A DNA stretch of 25,906 nucleotides, from the IMG/VR virus record IMGVR_UViG_3300030333_001402, positions 1 to 25,906 of that record; one strand, given 5' to 3'. The stretch is from a virus. The translations under genes were made by a program, and so were the position numbers. This document shows, one piece after another, positions 8,769 through 16,636 of this stretch. The notes below the pieces were generated by a model that worked only from the letters and a program-made list of their open reading frames with translations, was not told the origin of the DNA and searched no databases. Positions within the stretch are counted from its first letter, which is position 1; each line of letters starts with the position of its first letter.

Positions 8769-9712
8769 TGGCACAGTTTGGATATCAAATATTAGGTTTT
8801 GGTAGCTTTACACCAGCAGGTGGACCGGGTGTATGGGCATTACTAGGAGATACTATTAGCAGTAATAGATATATGTGTGTGACTGCTGGTAACGCTAGTG
8901 CAGCACTTATTTCTGGTGGTGCTAATCCAAACACAAATGTTGTAGAAACTTGGAATGGTATTGCTTTTGCATCAGCAGCAGATAATTTATCAGCAGCATC
9001 AGGTGGCTCTACAGGTGGAGGCACACAAAGTAGTGCAATACACATTAGTGGAACTAGAGCAGGCACAGCATATTCAACAGCATGTGAAAAATGGGATGGA
9101 AGCACTTATGAAACTGCTGATACACTAACTAATCAAGGTGCTAACCAATTATGTGGTGCAGCAGAGGACAAAGATAATGCTTGGTCATGTGGTGGATACA
9201 ATCCAAGTTATACTGGAGCAAGAGTAGCAGAACATGAAATTATGAGAAGTGGTACTTGGACTTTACAAAGCACAAATATGCTTACACCTAGATATTATTT
9301 AGCAAATAACGCCTGTGGTTCATCAGGTAATGGAGCAGCAGTTACAGGTAATTCTTCTAGTTCTAGTAGAGATACGAAAAACGAAGAATATACTTATAGT
9401 TCTGGCTCAAGTGGTTCGTGGACTACAAATGCAGCCATAACGACTGGATTAGATGAAAATCCCGGTTGTTTTGGAAAAACAAGTGCAGATGATTTAGTAG
9501 TATTTAGTGGAGAGGCTGCAGGTGGACCAGATGGTGGTACATACGAATATAGTGCAGATACATGGACTACAGGAAATAATGTACCTACAAATATAAGAAA
9601 TAACTTTGGTGGTGGACCTACAGGAAATGGGTTGACAGTTGGTGGATTTATAGAAGGTGGACCGGGTTATCAAGATGATGCGTATAGTTTTACGAGGGCA
9701 ATCAGCACATGA
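8768..9712 (+). CDS. Kelch-like beta-propeller tail protein
   Basis: The 314-residue protein contains about six related units. Each has a hydrophobic strand ending in Gly (AALISGG, SAIHISG, NAWSCGG, GAAVTGN, DLVVFSG, GLTVGG), a polar loop, then an E-x-W or E-Y pair and a short W/Y-containing strand (ETWNG, EKWDGSTY, SGTWTL, SGSWTT, YEYSADTW). This GG ... Y/W ... W spacing is the Kelch or galactose-oxidase-type propeller pattern. The last unit is incomplete and could be closed by the N-terminal strand, as in many propellers. Being directly downstream of the long fiber, it is probably a receptor-binding or fiber-attached module. The start overlaps the fiber stop as TAATG. Confidence 0.65.
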   Translation: MAQFGYQILGFGSFTPAGGPGVWALLGDTISSNRYMCVTAGNASAALISGGANPNTNVVETWNGIAFASAADNLSAASGGSTGGGTQSSAIHISGTRAGTAYSTACEKWDGSTYETADTLTNQGANQLCGAAEDKDNAWSCGGYNPSYTGARVAEHEIMRSGTWTLQSTNMLTPRYYLANNACGSSGNGAAVTGNSSSSSRDTKNEEYTYSSGSSGSWTTNAAITTGLDENPGCFGKTSADDLVVFSGEAAGGPDGGTYEYSADTWTTGNNVPTNIRNNFGGGPTGNGLTVGGFIEGGPGYQDDAYSFTRAIST

Positions 9713-9975
9713 AGTATTGGGAAATAAAAAATATAAATGCTAACACATTTGTAGGCAATGAAATAAAAAGATTTGATGTAAAAAGTTATGGCAACGTTAT
9801 TGTTACTAATGACAAATGGGCAACAGGTAACTGGTCTACAAGAGTAGGTGCAACTGAAAAAACAAAGGCAGAAGCACAAGCTATTTTAGATGACAGAAGA
9901 ACTACAGTTATAGCAAACTGGGATAACGATGCAAGAAGTATAGACACACAACCAGAAAGAGAGATATTACCATGA
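9709..9975 (+). CDS. Small hypothetical protein after the propeller gene
   Basis: The 88-residue protein opens with strands (YWEIKNINANTF, KSYGNVIVTNDKW) and an NWSTRVGATEKTKAEAQAILDD stretch turning into a helix. It overlaps both neighbours as ATGA, so it is tightly coupled to the propeller and coiled-coil genes. Such small genes next to receptor-binding proteins can be chaperones or fiber-tip accessory proteins. Nothing in the sequence decides this. I do not recognise a family. Confidence 0.55.
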   Translation: MKYWEIKNINANTFVGNEIKRFDVKSYGNVIVTNDKWATGNWSTRVGATEKTKAEAQAILDDRRTTVIANWDNDARSIDTQPEREILP

Positions 9976-10607
9976 ATGAATTTCCAGCACTAAATAATGA
10001 AAACGCAAAGAAAATGGAAGCATTGCGTGAAGAAGTTGAAGATTCTTATTTAAAACAACAAGTGTACAGAACAGAAGCACAGATGCGTTACTCTGTTTTA
10101 AATGACAATAGTTTTCCTACAAGAGCAGGCAAGTATTGGCAATGTGTAAGAGAACAAGCAAGTATGTATGAAAACTTAGCATGGCTATCTTTTGATTATA
10201 GAAAAGACAAGATTACTTTAGAACAAACAAAAGAAATATTAGAAAACACAACAGATAAATATGAAAAACAATTCTTGCAACTAGAAATAGAAAAACTAGA
10301 ATGGACATTAAGAAACCATGAAAGAGTTGGCAATGACAGAGTGAGAGAAATAGAAGCATGGTCTAAACTTAAAAAAGAACTAGATGATGGTAGCTTTGAT
10401 ACTCAAAATGTAGAAACAGATAAACTAGAAGATATGTATCAATCATTGTTAGCAAGAGCAGAAGTCTTAAATCCACATCATGGTCCAAGTGAAATATTGA
10501 ATGTGCATGGACCACTAGATACAATAAAGAAAAATATAGATATGACTATGCTAGATGCAGAGCATATAAAGAGGAGCCTAAATGGCAGCAATACAATCAA
10601 AAAATAG
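9972..10607 (+). CDS. Helical coiled-coil protein, tail region
   Basis: The 211-residue protein is almost all helix, with long charged stretches such as KYEKQFLQLEIEKLEW and VREIEAWSKLKKELDDG. It carries scattered Trp and Tyr residues and a His-rich turn (NPHHGPSEILNVHG) near residue 170. It has no membrane segment. The start overlaps the previous stop as ATGA, and the last 26 bases overlap the adaptor-like gene. A tail assembly or internal core protein would fit, but no motif proves it. It is far too short for a tape measure of a long-tailed phage. Confidence 0.6.
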   Translation: MNEFPALNNENAKKMEALREEVEDSYLKQQVYRTEAQMRYSVLNDNSFPTRAGKYWQCVREQASMYENLAWLSFDYRKDKITLEQTKEILENTTDKYEKQFLQLEIEKLEWTLRNHERVGNDRVREIEAWSKLKKELDDGSFDTQNVETDKLEDMYQSLLARAEVLNPHHGPSEILNVHGPLDTIKKNIDMTMLDAEHIKRSLNGSNTIKK

Positions 10608-11856
10608 AGCAGAACTAAGACAGTCAATAGGCTATCAGCTTGGTGCTTGTACTGTGGGTACTGCTACTGCAGATGGAGATACAACTACTTTTAAAGACAC
10701 AGTAAATCTTTTTGGTGGAGACGATGAGTACAATGGCTCATGGGTTGTTGTCACAGATGCTACAGACAACACTGTAAACATTAGAAGAATAACTGACTAT
10801 GCTTCTAGCACTAGCACAATCACAGTATCACCTGCACTTAGTTTTAACGTTGCTACTGGAGATGCTTACGAAATATATGACAACGATTTACCACCTGCAA
10901 GAATACACGATTTTATAAACAGGGCTATATCTGGGATTACAAGAAAAGGTGCCCCACAGACTACTGACTTTAGTTTACATTCATCATCTGAAGTATATGC
11001 TTACTCATTACCATCAGATTTGATTGGACTGCAGAAAGTAGAATACAGAAAAAAATACTTTGGTAAATCATTACTTACTTGTGATGCTGTCTTTGATGAA
11101 GTAACAACTGGTGTTTCAAGCGTTGTAGTAGATGAAGAAGACCACAGAGAAGGTCAAGCTGCAAACAAGATGGTTATACCTTCTTCTACTGGTACAAATG
11201 CAATATTAATATCTGACTCAATAACATCTACAAACATATCAGGTTATACTCATTTAGAATTTTTTATAAAAACAAACGTTGCTCTTACAGCAGGTCAATT
11301 TGCAGTAAGGCTATCTGCAGCAGCAAACAACGCTACAAGTGGTGTCTATGAAGACGTAGCAGTGCCTGCAACATCAGCAGACACATGGACTCATCACAGA
11401 ATAGCTTTGAGTAGTGCAGAGAACCTAACGGCTATAATATCTGTTGGTTTGATACAAGTAGCAGACATTGGTGCAGCAACTGTATCAATAGATGATATTA
11501 AGGTATCAAGAGACTACGGTGCAGCATACGAAGAAATACACAGAAACTTTTACACAATAGACAGAGCAAACAGAAGATTAGTGTTTGATGAGAACGCTAG
11601 AGCAGTTGTAAGAAACTCTTTGCTCAAACTTACAGGAGTAAAAAAACCTACACTGCTTACATCTGACACAACAAGTTGTGATGTAGAGCCAGAGTTTATT
11701 ATCCAAAAGGCATCATCAATGGCGTTGCTTGCTAGGTCTGACAGGTCTGCTGAAAGAAGAGAAGCAGCACAATTAGATAGTGAAAGAATGAATTTACAAG
11801 CAGAGCAAACGTTAGCAAGGAGTCAAACTCCACAGAGGTGTGTTTGGATTGATTGA
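10582..11856 (+). CDS. Putative head-tail adaptor-like protein with an inserted jelly-roll domain
   Basis: The 424-residue protein begins with an AELRQSIGYQLG helix. A beta domain follows at about 20-100 (DGDTTTFKDT, GSWVVVTDA, DAYEIYDND). Next comes a helix with IHDFINRAISGI and the segment YSLPSDLIGLQKVEYR, which resembles phage connector or tail-adaptor proteins. Residues about 165-310 are different: a complete strand-rich unit with HLEFFIKTN, WTHHRIALSS and ATVSIDDIKVSRD, the pattern of carbohydrate-binding-module-like jelly rolls. The adaptor-like fold resumes with YTIDRANRRLVFDENA and a helical C-terminus. The name is an inference from these patterns. The ATG is preceded by GAGGAG and lies within the upstream gene. 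Confidence 0.55.
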   Translation: MAAIQSKNRAELRQSIGYQLGACTVGTATADGDTTTFKDTVNLFGGDDEYNGSWVVVTDATDNTVNIRRITDYASSTSTITVSPALSFNVATGDAYEIYDNDLPPARIHDFINRAISGITRKGAPQTTDFSLHSSSEVYAYSLPSDLIGLQKVEYRKKYFGKSLLTCDAVFDEVTTGVSSVVVDEEDHREGQAANKMVIPSSTGTNAILISDSITSTNISGYTHLEFFIKTNVALTAGQFAVRLSAAANNATSGVYEDVAVPATSADTWTHHRIALSSAENLTAIISVGLIQVADIGAATVSIDDIKVSRDYGAAYEEIHRNFYTIDRANRRLVFDENARAVVRNSLLKLTGVKKPTLLTSDTTSCDVEPEFIIQKASSMALLARSDRSAERREAAQLDSERMNLQAEQTLARSQTPQRCVWID

Positions 11857-13742
11857 TGGCAACAAGAGTAGTAGATGAAAATGAAATAATATTGAATGGT
11901 GTTTACTACCGTGTGTCTAATCCTGTAAGAAGATTTATCACAAGTCAGTTTCCCGGCAAGATAACTCTTGGTGATTACAACTTAGAGTCAAACCCTATTA
12001 CATCTACTTTTGTATCAAGTGACCACAGAGGTGGCATAGGTATAGAACGTATGGACCCATCAAAGGACTTAGATAGAGTCTGGTGGTCTACTGGTCAACT
12101 AAGACACAAAGACCACTTTGTTTTACCCAAGCTAGCAGTTGCTAGTGGTAGTGACCCTAACACAGAACTTACACAATTCTTAACCTTTAAAGGCGTGCTG
12201 TATGCAGCAGGTGGAGGCTTCCTGCATACATACAACACAAACGACACTTGGACAACATTAACTGTATCAACAACAATGCCAATGAATAATTCAACAGATG
12301 CTGGAGTTGGAATGGTAAATGATGTGCCAACAGCAGTTTTTGCTAATGAAGAAGGTGTTTACTTTAGCACAACAGGAGAAAGTTGGTCTGTAAATTCTAC
12401 GCAAAGCACACCATTTATAGCTTTTTTCAAAGACCAAATATATGCAATAGATAGTGGTGGACAACTTAGACGGTCATCAGATTTGTCAGGTAGTTGGACA
12501 AACGATGCAAAACTAAAACTTGATGATGATGCAGTAGTAGGCTTGATTGTTGCAAGAAATGCAAGTCAAGATAGAGTTTTATACGCAGTGACTCAACAAG
12601 GTTTATATGTACATGATGATGCTAATACAAGGTTTGTTGAAACAGATTTTAAAGTACCAAAGAATCCAAGGAATGGTGTTGGAACAGCAACATGGAGAGG
12701 TAGTATTTACTACCCATCAAAAATGGGTCTATATAAAATAAATGTAGGAAGAGATGCAACAGTTGTAACTACTGTTGGTCTTGATAAAGATGATGGTGTT
12801 CCACAAGTTTACAGAGGGGAAATCGTAAAAGTTATCCCAACTCTCAATGAATTGTTGTTAGTTGTAAATGCACAAGAAGCAGATACAACTCCTGCAACAA
12901 CTAAGATACACGCTACTGCAGGTAGCAGGTCAAGAATGAACACACAAATAGGTGGAGGTCTTACTGGTTTTTCTTACGTTGCAGCTTTTGATGATAGAGG
13001 TTATGAGATAAAACATATTACAGGTTCTAGTTCAGCAGGTATTACAGGTGCATTTGTTGGCACAGACCAAGACCAATATAGGTTGTGGGTTAACTATGAT
13101 GACAATGCTTACTATGTAAATTTATCAACAGATGTTATAAACCCAAGTCAAATTGCAGACCAAACTTATGCAAGTTCAGCAACTCTTGAAACACCATACT
13201 TTGATGCAAATGTTATTGGTCAAGACAAAGTAGCACTAGCACTTAGAGTAGAAACAGAAAATCCTACGACTGACGAAACTGTTACAGTGTCATACGCTAC
13301 AAACTACAATGATACGTTTACAGCTTTATCTGCAATATCAAGCACTGGCGAGACAGAATTTAAATTACCATCTAGTGCAAATCCAGTTGGGATAGAGTTT
13401 AGAAGTATAAAATTTAAGGTGGCACTAGCAAGAGGCAGCACAAACACAAACAGTCCTGACATGATAAAACTTGCTTTATTATTTAAAAAAACACTACCAG
13501 TGCAGTTTGGTTTTGATGTTGTACTTGATTTAACTAATGACCACAAAGGTAAAACAATAAGAGATATGCAAGCTGCAGTAGATACTGCAATAGCAAATAA
13601 AACTCTTATGGAACTTACTTACCGTGATGATTCCGGTGGCACTAGAAATTACTATGTCACCGTGCTGAGTGCACAGGCTCTGGAGGAAACTGGGCTAAAT
13701 GAGAGGGCACGTTTTAGATTAACGTTAAGTGAGGCTGTGTAG
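11856..13742 (+). CDS. Large propeller/nozzle-like tail protein
   Basis: The 628-residue protein has an N-terminal arm (VRRFITSQFPGKI, DRVWWSTGQLRH). From about 95 to 350 it has repeated propeller-like strands, with patterns such as GVLYAAGGGFLHTYN, EGVYFSTTGESW, DQIYAIDSGGQLRRSSD and GLYVHDDA. A beta-sandwich region follows, with a final compact domain from about residue 535 (FGFDVVLDLTNDHKG ... NERARFRLTLSEA) like C-terminal domains of tail-component proteins. This order after an adaptor-like protein is what a short-tail nozzle or hub would look like. I chose ATG at 11856, which overlaps the preceding TGA by one base; an in-frame TTG three bases upstream is an alternative. The stop overlaps the next GTG as TAGTG. 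Confidence 0.6.
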   Translation: MATRVVDENEIILNGVYYRVSNPVRRFITSQFPGKITLGDYNLESNPITSTFVSSDHRGGIGIERMDPSKDLDRVWWSTGQLRHKDHFVLPKLAVASGSDPNTELTQFLTFKGVLYAAGGGFLHTYNTNDTWTTLTVSTTMPMNNSTDAGVGMVNDVPTAVFANEEGVYFSTTGESWSVNSTQSTPFIAFFKDQIYAIDSGGQLRRSSDLSGSWTNDAKLKLDDDAVVGLIVARNASQDRVLYAVTQQGLYVHDDANTRFVETDFKVPKNPRNGVGTATWRGSIYYPSKMGLYKINVGRDATVVTTVGLDKDDGVPQVYRGEIVKVIPTLNELLLVVNAQEADTTPATTKIHATAGSRSRMNTQIGGGLTGFSYVAAFDDRGYEIKHITGSSSAGITGAFVGTDQDQYRLWVNYDDNAYYVNLSTDVINPSQIADQTYASSATLETPYFDANVIGQDKVALALRVETENPTTDETVTVSYATNYNDTFTALSAISSTGETEFKLPSSANPVGIEFRSIKFKVALARGSTNTNSPDMIKLALLFKKTLPVQFGFDVVLDLTNDHKGKTIRDMQAAVDTAIANKTLMELTYRDDSGGTRNYYVTVLSAQALEETGLNERARFRLTLSEAV

Positions 13743-14164
13743 TGGTAACCCAGAGGCAGAGGAGAACAAGCAGTGGTAGGGTCCTAGAGCCTGTACCTCA
13801 GTGGTGGACATTGGCAGGAGGAAGCCAACCAGAATACTATGTATATAAGGCATTGCTTAGGACTGGTAGAAAACTAAATGTAGACTTTACTTACCAATCA
13901 AAACAATTTGGTGGGAGACTTGAAAGAGGTGGTGCTGTTGCAGACTTTTTAATTGTATCTCCACCGATGGGAATAAACGTTCAGAGCAAATATTATCATG
14001 CAAGAACGACTAATCAACGAGCACATGATAGACTACAGAGAGAGCAATATGAGGCTAATGGTATTAAAATAGCCTTTATTGACGAGGATGAGGCGTTTGA
14101 GAACGCTGACTATTATGTTAGAAGGGCGTTAAGTGGTTACACTAGCACGCCGTTAGGAGACTAA
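13742..14164 (+). CDS. PD-(D/E)XK-like nuclease embedded in the tail block
   Basis: The 140-residue protein starts with a basic, Trp-containing arm. A helix with E31 (PEYYVYKALL) follows, then GGRLERGGAVADFLI with D68, then GINVQSKYYH with Q81 and K83. It ends with a helix of RLQREQYEANG followed by IKIAFIDEDEA. This E ... D ... Q-x-K order with a core beta hairpin fits the PD-(D/E)XK/Vsr-like endonuclease fold, with Q in place of the usual acidic residue. A role in DNA processing inside the virion or at packaging is possible; decay to a structural role is also possible. The GTG start overlaps the upstream TAG, and the next gene has its own AGGAG two bases beyond the stop. Confidence 0.6.
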   Translation: MVTQRQRRTSSGRVLEPVPQWWTLAGGSQPEYYVYKALLRTGRKLNVDFTYQSKQFGGRLERGGAVADFLIVSPPMGINVQSKYYHARTTNQRAHDRLQREQYEANGIKIAFIDEDEAFENADYYVRRALSGYTSTPLGD

Positions 14165-14166
14165 AT

Positions 14167-15279
14167 ATGGGAATAGAAATTACGGGATTTGCATACGATT
14201 CTGCAGGTGCTGCTTTAGCAAGCAAGTCTGTAAATTTATACGATAGAAACACCACTGCAAATTCAAGAGCATCTACGACTACAAACTCAGATGGTAAATT
14301 TACATTTAGTAATTCTGATGTAACTGTCAGCAGTGTTTATCAAATGGATGTAGAAATAACAGATGGTAGCAATAAAACTAGATACAAGTATGATGATGAA
14401 ATAATGCTTCAAAGAGTAGATGTAAAAGACTTTGTGTTGAGGTCAGGTTCATCTAATCAATTTGTTCAAACTATAGTTCCAGAAACATTAACAGCAGACA
14501 AAACAGTTACTATTCCTAATCAAACTGGAACAGTAGCTTTAATTAATTCTTCAAATCAATTATTTATTGGTGACACTACATCTACTACTTTAGGTCAAGG
14601 TTTAGTTATTAATGGTGCTGCTAACGCTTCTCCGAATATAGAACTTAAATCTTCACAAGTTGCTCATGGTTTAACAGGAACAACTGAAACTGATACTTTT
14701 GCATTCTTTGGATTATCAGATGCTACTGGTGGTTTAGCAATAACTGGTATAACAGAAACACAAGAGTCTGACAGTTTAGATAGTGCAGTAAGAATTAGGG
14801 GTATACAAAAAAATACTGTTGATAGTGACTCAACTGCTAGTGCAGGTGCCCCAGTTGTATTAGAAGGTATAGAGCACGATGGTTCAAACACTATGTCAGA
14901 TTTAGGTGCAAATGAAAACGTTGTTGTATTTAAAAACGGAACTGCAAATAATACAACTACTCACATATTTAAAGGTGACGGAGACATATTCGTTGACGGT
15001 TCAACTACAATTACAGCCTTTGACGATTACGATGACGTAGCTTTACTTACTGCATGGAACGGTGCTGTGACACAAGATAATAGATATAAAGTAGAGTTTA
15101 AATCTTGGGTTGATGAACACAAAGATACTCTTGAAAGTTTAGGAATAATTGCACCAAACTCTGACGGCACATTTCACTACTCAATCAAAAACTTAAACAC
15201 TTTGATGGTAGGTGCTATTAGACAACTAGGTGCAAAAGTAAATAAACTAGAAGAACAACTAGCTTTGAAAGGAGCATAA
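14167..15279 (+). CDS. Second tail fiber-like protein with Ig-like N-terminus
   Basis: The 370-residue protein starts with a domain like carboxypeptidase-regulatory/SpaA beta-sandwiches (GFAYDSAGAALASKSVNLYD, then SRASTTTNSDGKFTFSNS). A segment common in phage fibers follows, LTADKTVTIPNQTGTVALIN at about 106-125. A Thr/Ser/Asn-rich strand region fills the middle. The last about 90 residues become helical, with VEFKSWVDEHKDTLESLG and a final coiled coil (IRQLGAKVNKLEEQLALKG). A C-terminal coiled coil like this often trimerises fibers or mimics intramolecular chaperones, but I see no clear peptidase catalytic pair. AGGAG precedes the ATG. It is probably an attachment fiber or fiber adaptor. 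Confidence 0.65.
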   Translation: MGIEITGFAYDSAGAALASKSVNLYDRNTTANSRASTTTNSDGKFTFSNSDVTVSSVYQMDVEITDGSNKTRYKYDDEIMLQRVDVKDFVLRSGSSNQFVQTIVPETLTADKTVTIPNQTGTVALINSSNQLFIGDTTSTTLGQGLVINGAANASPNIELKSSQVAHGLTGTTETDTFAFFGLSDATGGLAITGITETQESDSLDSAVRIRGIQKNTVDSDSTASAGAPVVLEGIEHDGSNTMSDLGANENVVVFKNGTANNTTTHIFKGDGDIFVDGSTTITAFDDYDDVALLTAWNGAVTQDNRYKVEFKSWVDEHKDTLESLGIIAPNSDGTFHYSIKNLNTLMVGAIRQLGAKVNKLEEQLALKGA

Positions 15280-15465
15280 ATGGCAGATTTAACAGTATCA
15301 GTAACTGATGCACAGTTAACTAGAATTAAAAAAGCGTTAACTGAAAATGGTGTGGAGCCTGACAATGCAGGCGTTGTGACGTGGTTAAACAATCAACTAA
15401 ACAACAGAGTCAAAATATACGAGGAAGCTGTAGCAGTTGACTCGGTATCTGGCTTAGGACTATAA
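15280..15465 (+). CDS. Small conserved-looking hypothetical protein
   Basis: The 61-residue protein has a short strand (DLTVSVTDAQ) and a helix with RIKKALTENGVEP. A second helix contains TWLNNQLNNRVKIYEEAV. AAAGGAG lies upstream and the ATG follows the fiber-gene TAA directly, so it is co-translated with that fiber gene. Small proteins beginning MADLTV-T appear to me to be frequent after fiber genes in marine phages; this is recollection. The function is unknown. Confidence 0.6.
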   Translation: MADLTVSVTDAQLTRIKKALTENGVEPDNAGVVTWLNNQLNNRVKIYEEAVAVDSVSGLGL

Positions 15466-15471
15466 GGAACT

Positions 15472-15639
15472 ATGGATAACGAAATTAAAATTAAGGCTGA
15501 GGATGTGCAGAGTGCAATATCAAAAAATCCAGCAATAGACTGGGCACTAAAAGAAGAAGCGTTATTAAGACAAATTAAAGAATTAAAAGAAAAACTTTCT
15601 CAATATGAGGAAGACGAACAGGAGGACAAAGATGCCTAA
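15472..15639 (+). CDS. Small acidic helical protein (55 aa)
   Basis: A 55-residue reading frame begins ATG GAT AAC after AAGGAA. It contains KNPAIDWALKEEALLRQIKE and an acidic, Glu/Asp-rich tail. The Leu/Ile spacing suggests one amphipathic coiled-coil helix. It lies 6 bases behind the previous gene and its 3' end overlaps the next start by 8 bases. This fits the tightly packed operon and supports a real gene. The function is not recognised; tail accessory or chaperone are both open. Confidence 0.55.
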   Translation: MDNEIKIKAEDVQSAISKNPAIDWALKEEALLRQIKELKEKLSQYEEDEQEDKDA

Positions 15640-15727
15640 ACATTACGGTGGTGGAAACAAAATGGGTGGAATGATGAAAAAAAAGAGAAACGGTAAAAAG
15701 AAGAATGGCACCAAGAAAAAAAAGTAA
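15632..15727 (+). CDS. Lys-rich micro-protein (31 aa)
   Basis: This very short frame encodes MPKHYGGGNKMGGMMKKKRN followed by a Lys-rich tail; 12 of 31 residues are Lys. The ATG has AGGAGG about 7 bases upstream, one of the better ribosome sites in the block. It overlaps the preceding gene by 8 bases and the next by 23 bases, in different frames. The composition suggests nucleic-acid contact and virion or membrane association, with no fold likely. It is the first of six consecutive basic small genes. Confidence 0.55.
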   Translation: MPKHYGGGNKMGGMMKKKRNGKKKNGTKKKK

Positions 15728-15899
15728 AACAGCCAAAGGCGTTTCACTAAGTGGTTTGACTGCTAAACAGCAGACAACCATGGTTAAACACGCTAAACAT
15801 CATACTGCGAAGCATATTAGAGATATGAAAAAACGTATGATGAAAGGTGTGTCATTTACAGCAGCCCACAAACAATCACAGAAAGCAGTAGGAAGATGA
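15705..15899 (+). CDS. Basic small protein (64 aa), Lys/His-rich
   Basis: The 64-residue protein has MAPRKKSKTAKGVSLSGLTA at its start. A helix rich in Lys, His and Met follows (KQQTTMVKHAKHHTAKHIRD, then MKKRMMKG), with a short C-terminal segment FTAAHKQSQKAVG. The pattern suggests one or two helices binding nucleic acid. The KQQ..M..HAKHHT..HI..M portion resembles a short motif I associate with marine phage genomes, without a certain family name. The start has only a weak ribosome site (AAGAAG) and lies inside the previous gene. It overlaps the next gene as ATGA. Confidence 0.6.
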   Translation: MAPRKKSKTAKGVSLSGLTAKQQTTMVKHAKHHTAKHIRDMKKRMMKGVSFTAAHKQSQKAVGR

Positions 15900-16108
15900 A
15901 ATTTATTCTTAAATTTTTACCACAACCCTACAAGAATATAGTTACATTCTTTTTGTCTACACTTGAAAATGTAAACGAGAAAGAAGAACTAGAAAGAATA
16001 GGTAAACTATTTGCAGACATTCTTGAAGATGGTTCTGTGACACCACAAGAATGGTTGTCACTTGCAGGTAAAAACGGACTTGGTATACTTAAAGGTAATG
16101 GCAAGTAG
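15896..16108 (+). CDS. Small helical protein (70 aa), not basic
   Basis: The 70-residue protein begins with a hydrophobic, weakly amphipathic helix (FILKFLPQPYKNIVTFFLST). An acidic helix follows (NEKEELERIGKLFADILEDG) and then SVTPQEWLSLAGKNG. It differs from its Lys-rich neighbours in charge. It might be membrane-associated through the N-terminal helix, or it may be a dimerising accessory protein. The GSVTPQEWLSLA stretch looks like a small phage-conserved element, but I do not know its function. It overlaps the upstream stop as ATGA. Confidence 0.55.
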   Translation: MKFILKFLPQPYKNIVTFFLSTLENVNEKEELERIGKLFADILEDGSVTPQEWLSLAGKNGLGILKGNGK

Positions 16109-16325
16109 AACTAAAAAGAAAACTAAAAAGAAGGCAACCACAGGTAAACGTAAGTTTAAAAAGGTCCCTAAGACCAAAGGTGGTGTGCCTAAGAAGTACG
16201 TCAAGGGTGCTAAGAATCCAAAGGCTAGAGAAGCTGAGATAAAGAGAACTAGAAAACTTTATCGTGAAGGTAAACTTACACCTGCTATGATGGACAGAAT
16301 AAGTAAACAAAGGAGCAGAGGATAG
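16098..16325 (+). CDS. Strongly basic protein (75 aa), Lys/Arg-rich
   Basis: The best start is ATG at 16098, giving MASRTKKKTKKKATTGKRKF; it follows AAAGGT and lies in the tail of the previous gene. A more upstream in-frame Met at 16062 lacks a ribosome site and is less basic, so I reject it. The protein is a Lys-rich arm, a middle with GGVPKKYVKGAKNPKAREAE, and a helix with RTRKLYREGKLTPAMMDRIS. The C-terminal helix looks like a small fold, the arm like a DNA-binding tail. Its stop overlaps the GTG of the next gene. Confidence 0.6.
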   Translation: MASRTKKKTKKKATTGKRKFKKVPKTKGGVPKKYVKGAKNPKAREAEIKRTRKLYREGKLTPAMMDRISKQRSRG

Positions 16326-16636
16326 TGTCAGCAGGAAGATATAAAAGTATTCCCGGAGCAAGCAGGTACTCTAAGTCTACCTTAGACAAGGTATACAAGA
16401 GAGGACTTGGTGCTTACTATTCATCTGGTAGTAGACCAAAGGTTTCAGCTCACCAGTGGGCTATGGGAAGAGTAAAGTCTTTCGTAAGTGGTAAAGGTGG
16501 TGCAAGAAAGGCAGATAAAGATTTACTTAGAGGTGGTAGCAAAAAAACTACTGCAAAGAAGACTGCTAAGAAAAGAACTACCAAGAAAAAAACAACTCGT
16601 AGAAAGCGAGTAAAGACCATGGGTATGGGTAGTTAA
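16325..16636 (+). CDS. DUF5824-like protein with Lys-rich H1-like tail
   Basis: The 103-residue protein starts at GTG, with GGAG and AGGATA upstream; the GTG overlaps the preceding TAG. Residues about 10-70 contain GASRYSKSTLDKVYKRGLGA, then YYSSGSRPKVSAHQWAMGRV and KSFVSGKGGARKADKDL. This matches the pattern of the phage domain I know as DUF5824 (K...GLAAY ... S..WA..RV.SF..G..), whose function is unknown. From about residue 70 the tail is a run of Lys, Thr, Arg and Ala (KKTTAKKTAKKRTTKKK), like bacterial H1-type (Hc1/AlgP) tails. Binding of packaged or host DNA is inferred from composition. Confidence 0.65.
   Translation: MSAGRYKSIPGASRYSKSTLDKVYKRGLGAYYSSGSRPKVSAHQWAMGRVKSFVSGKGGARKADKDLLRGGSKKTTAKKTAKKRTTKKKTTRRKRVKTMGMGS

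Noticed and set aside
9709-10607. Programmed frameshift pair (tape-measure chaperones)
   Set aside because: No slippery sequence was noticed at the junctions, and the overlaps are simple ATGA start-stop couplings with separate starts.
16062-16097. Upstream Met for the 75-aa basic protein
   Set aside because: No ribosome site and unlike the rest of the protein; ATG at 16098 fits the basic composition and the overlap pattern.
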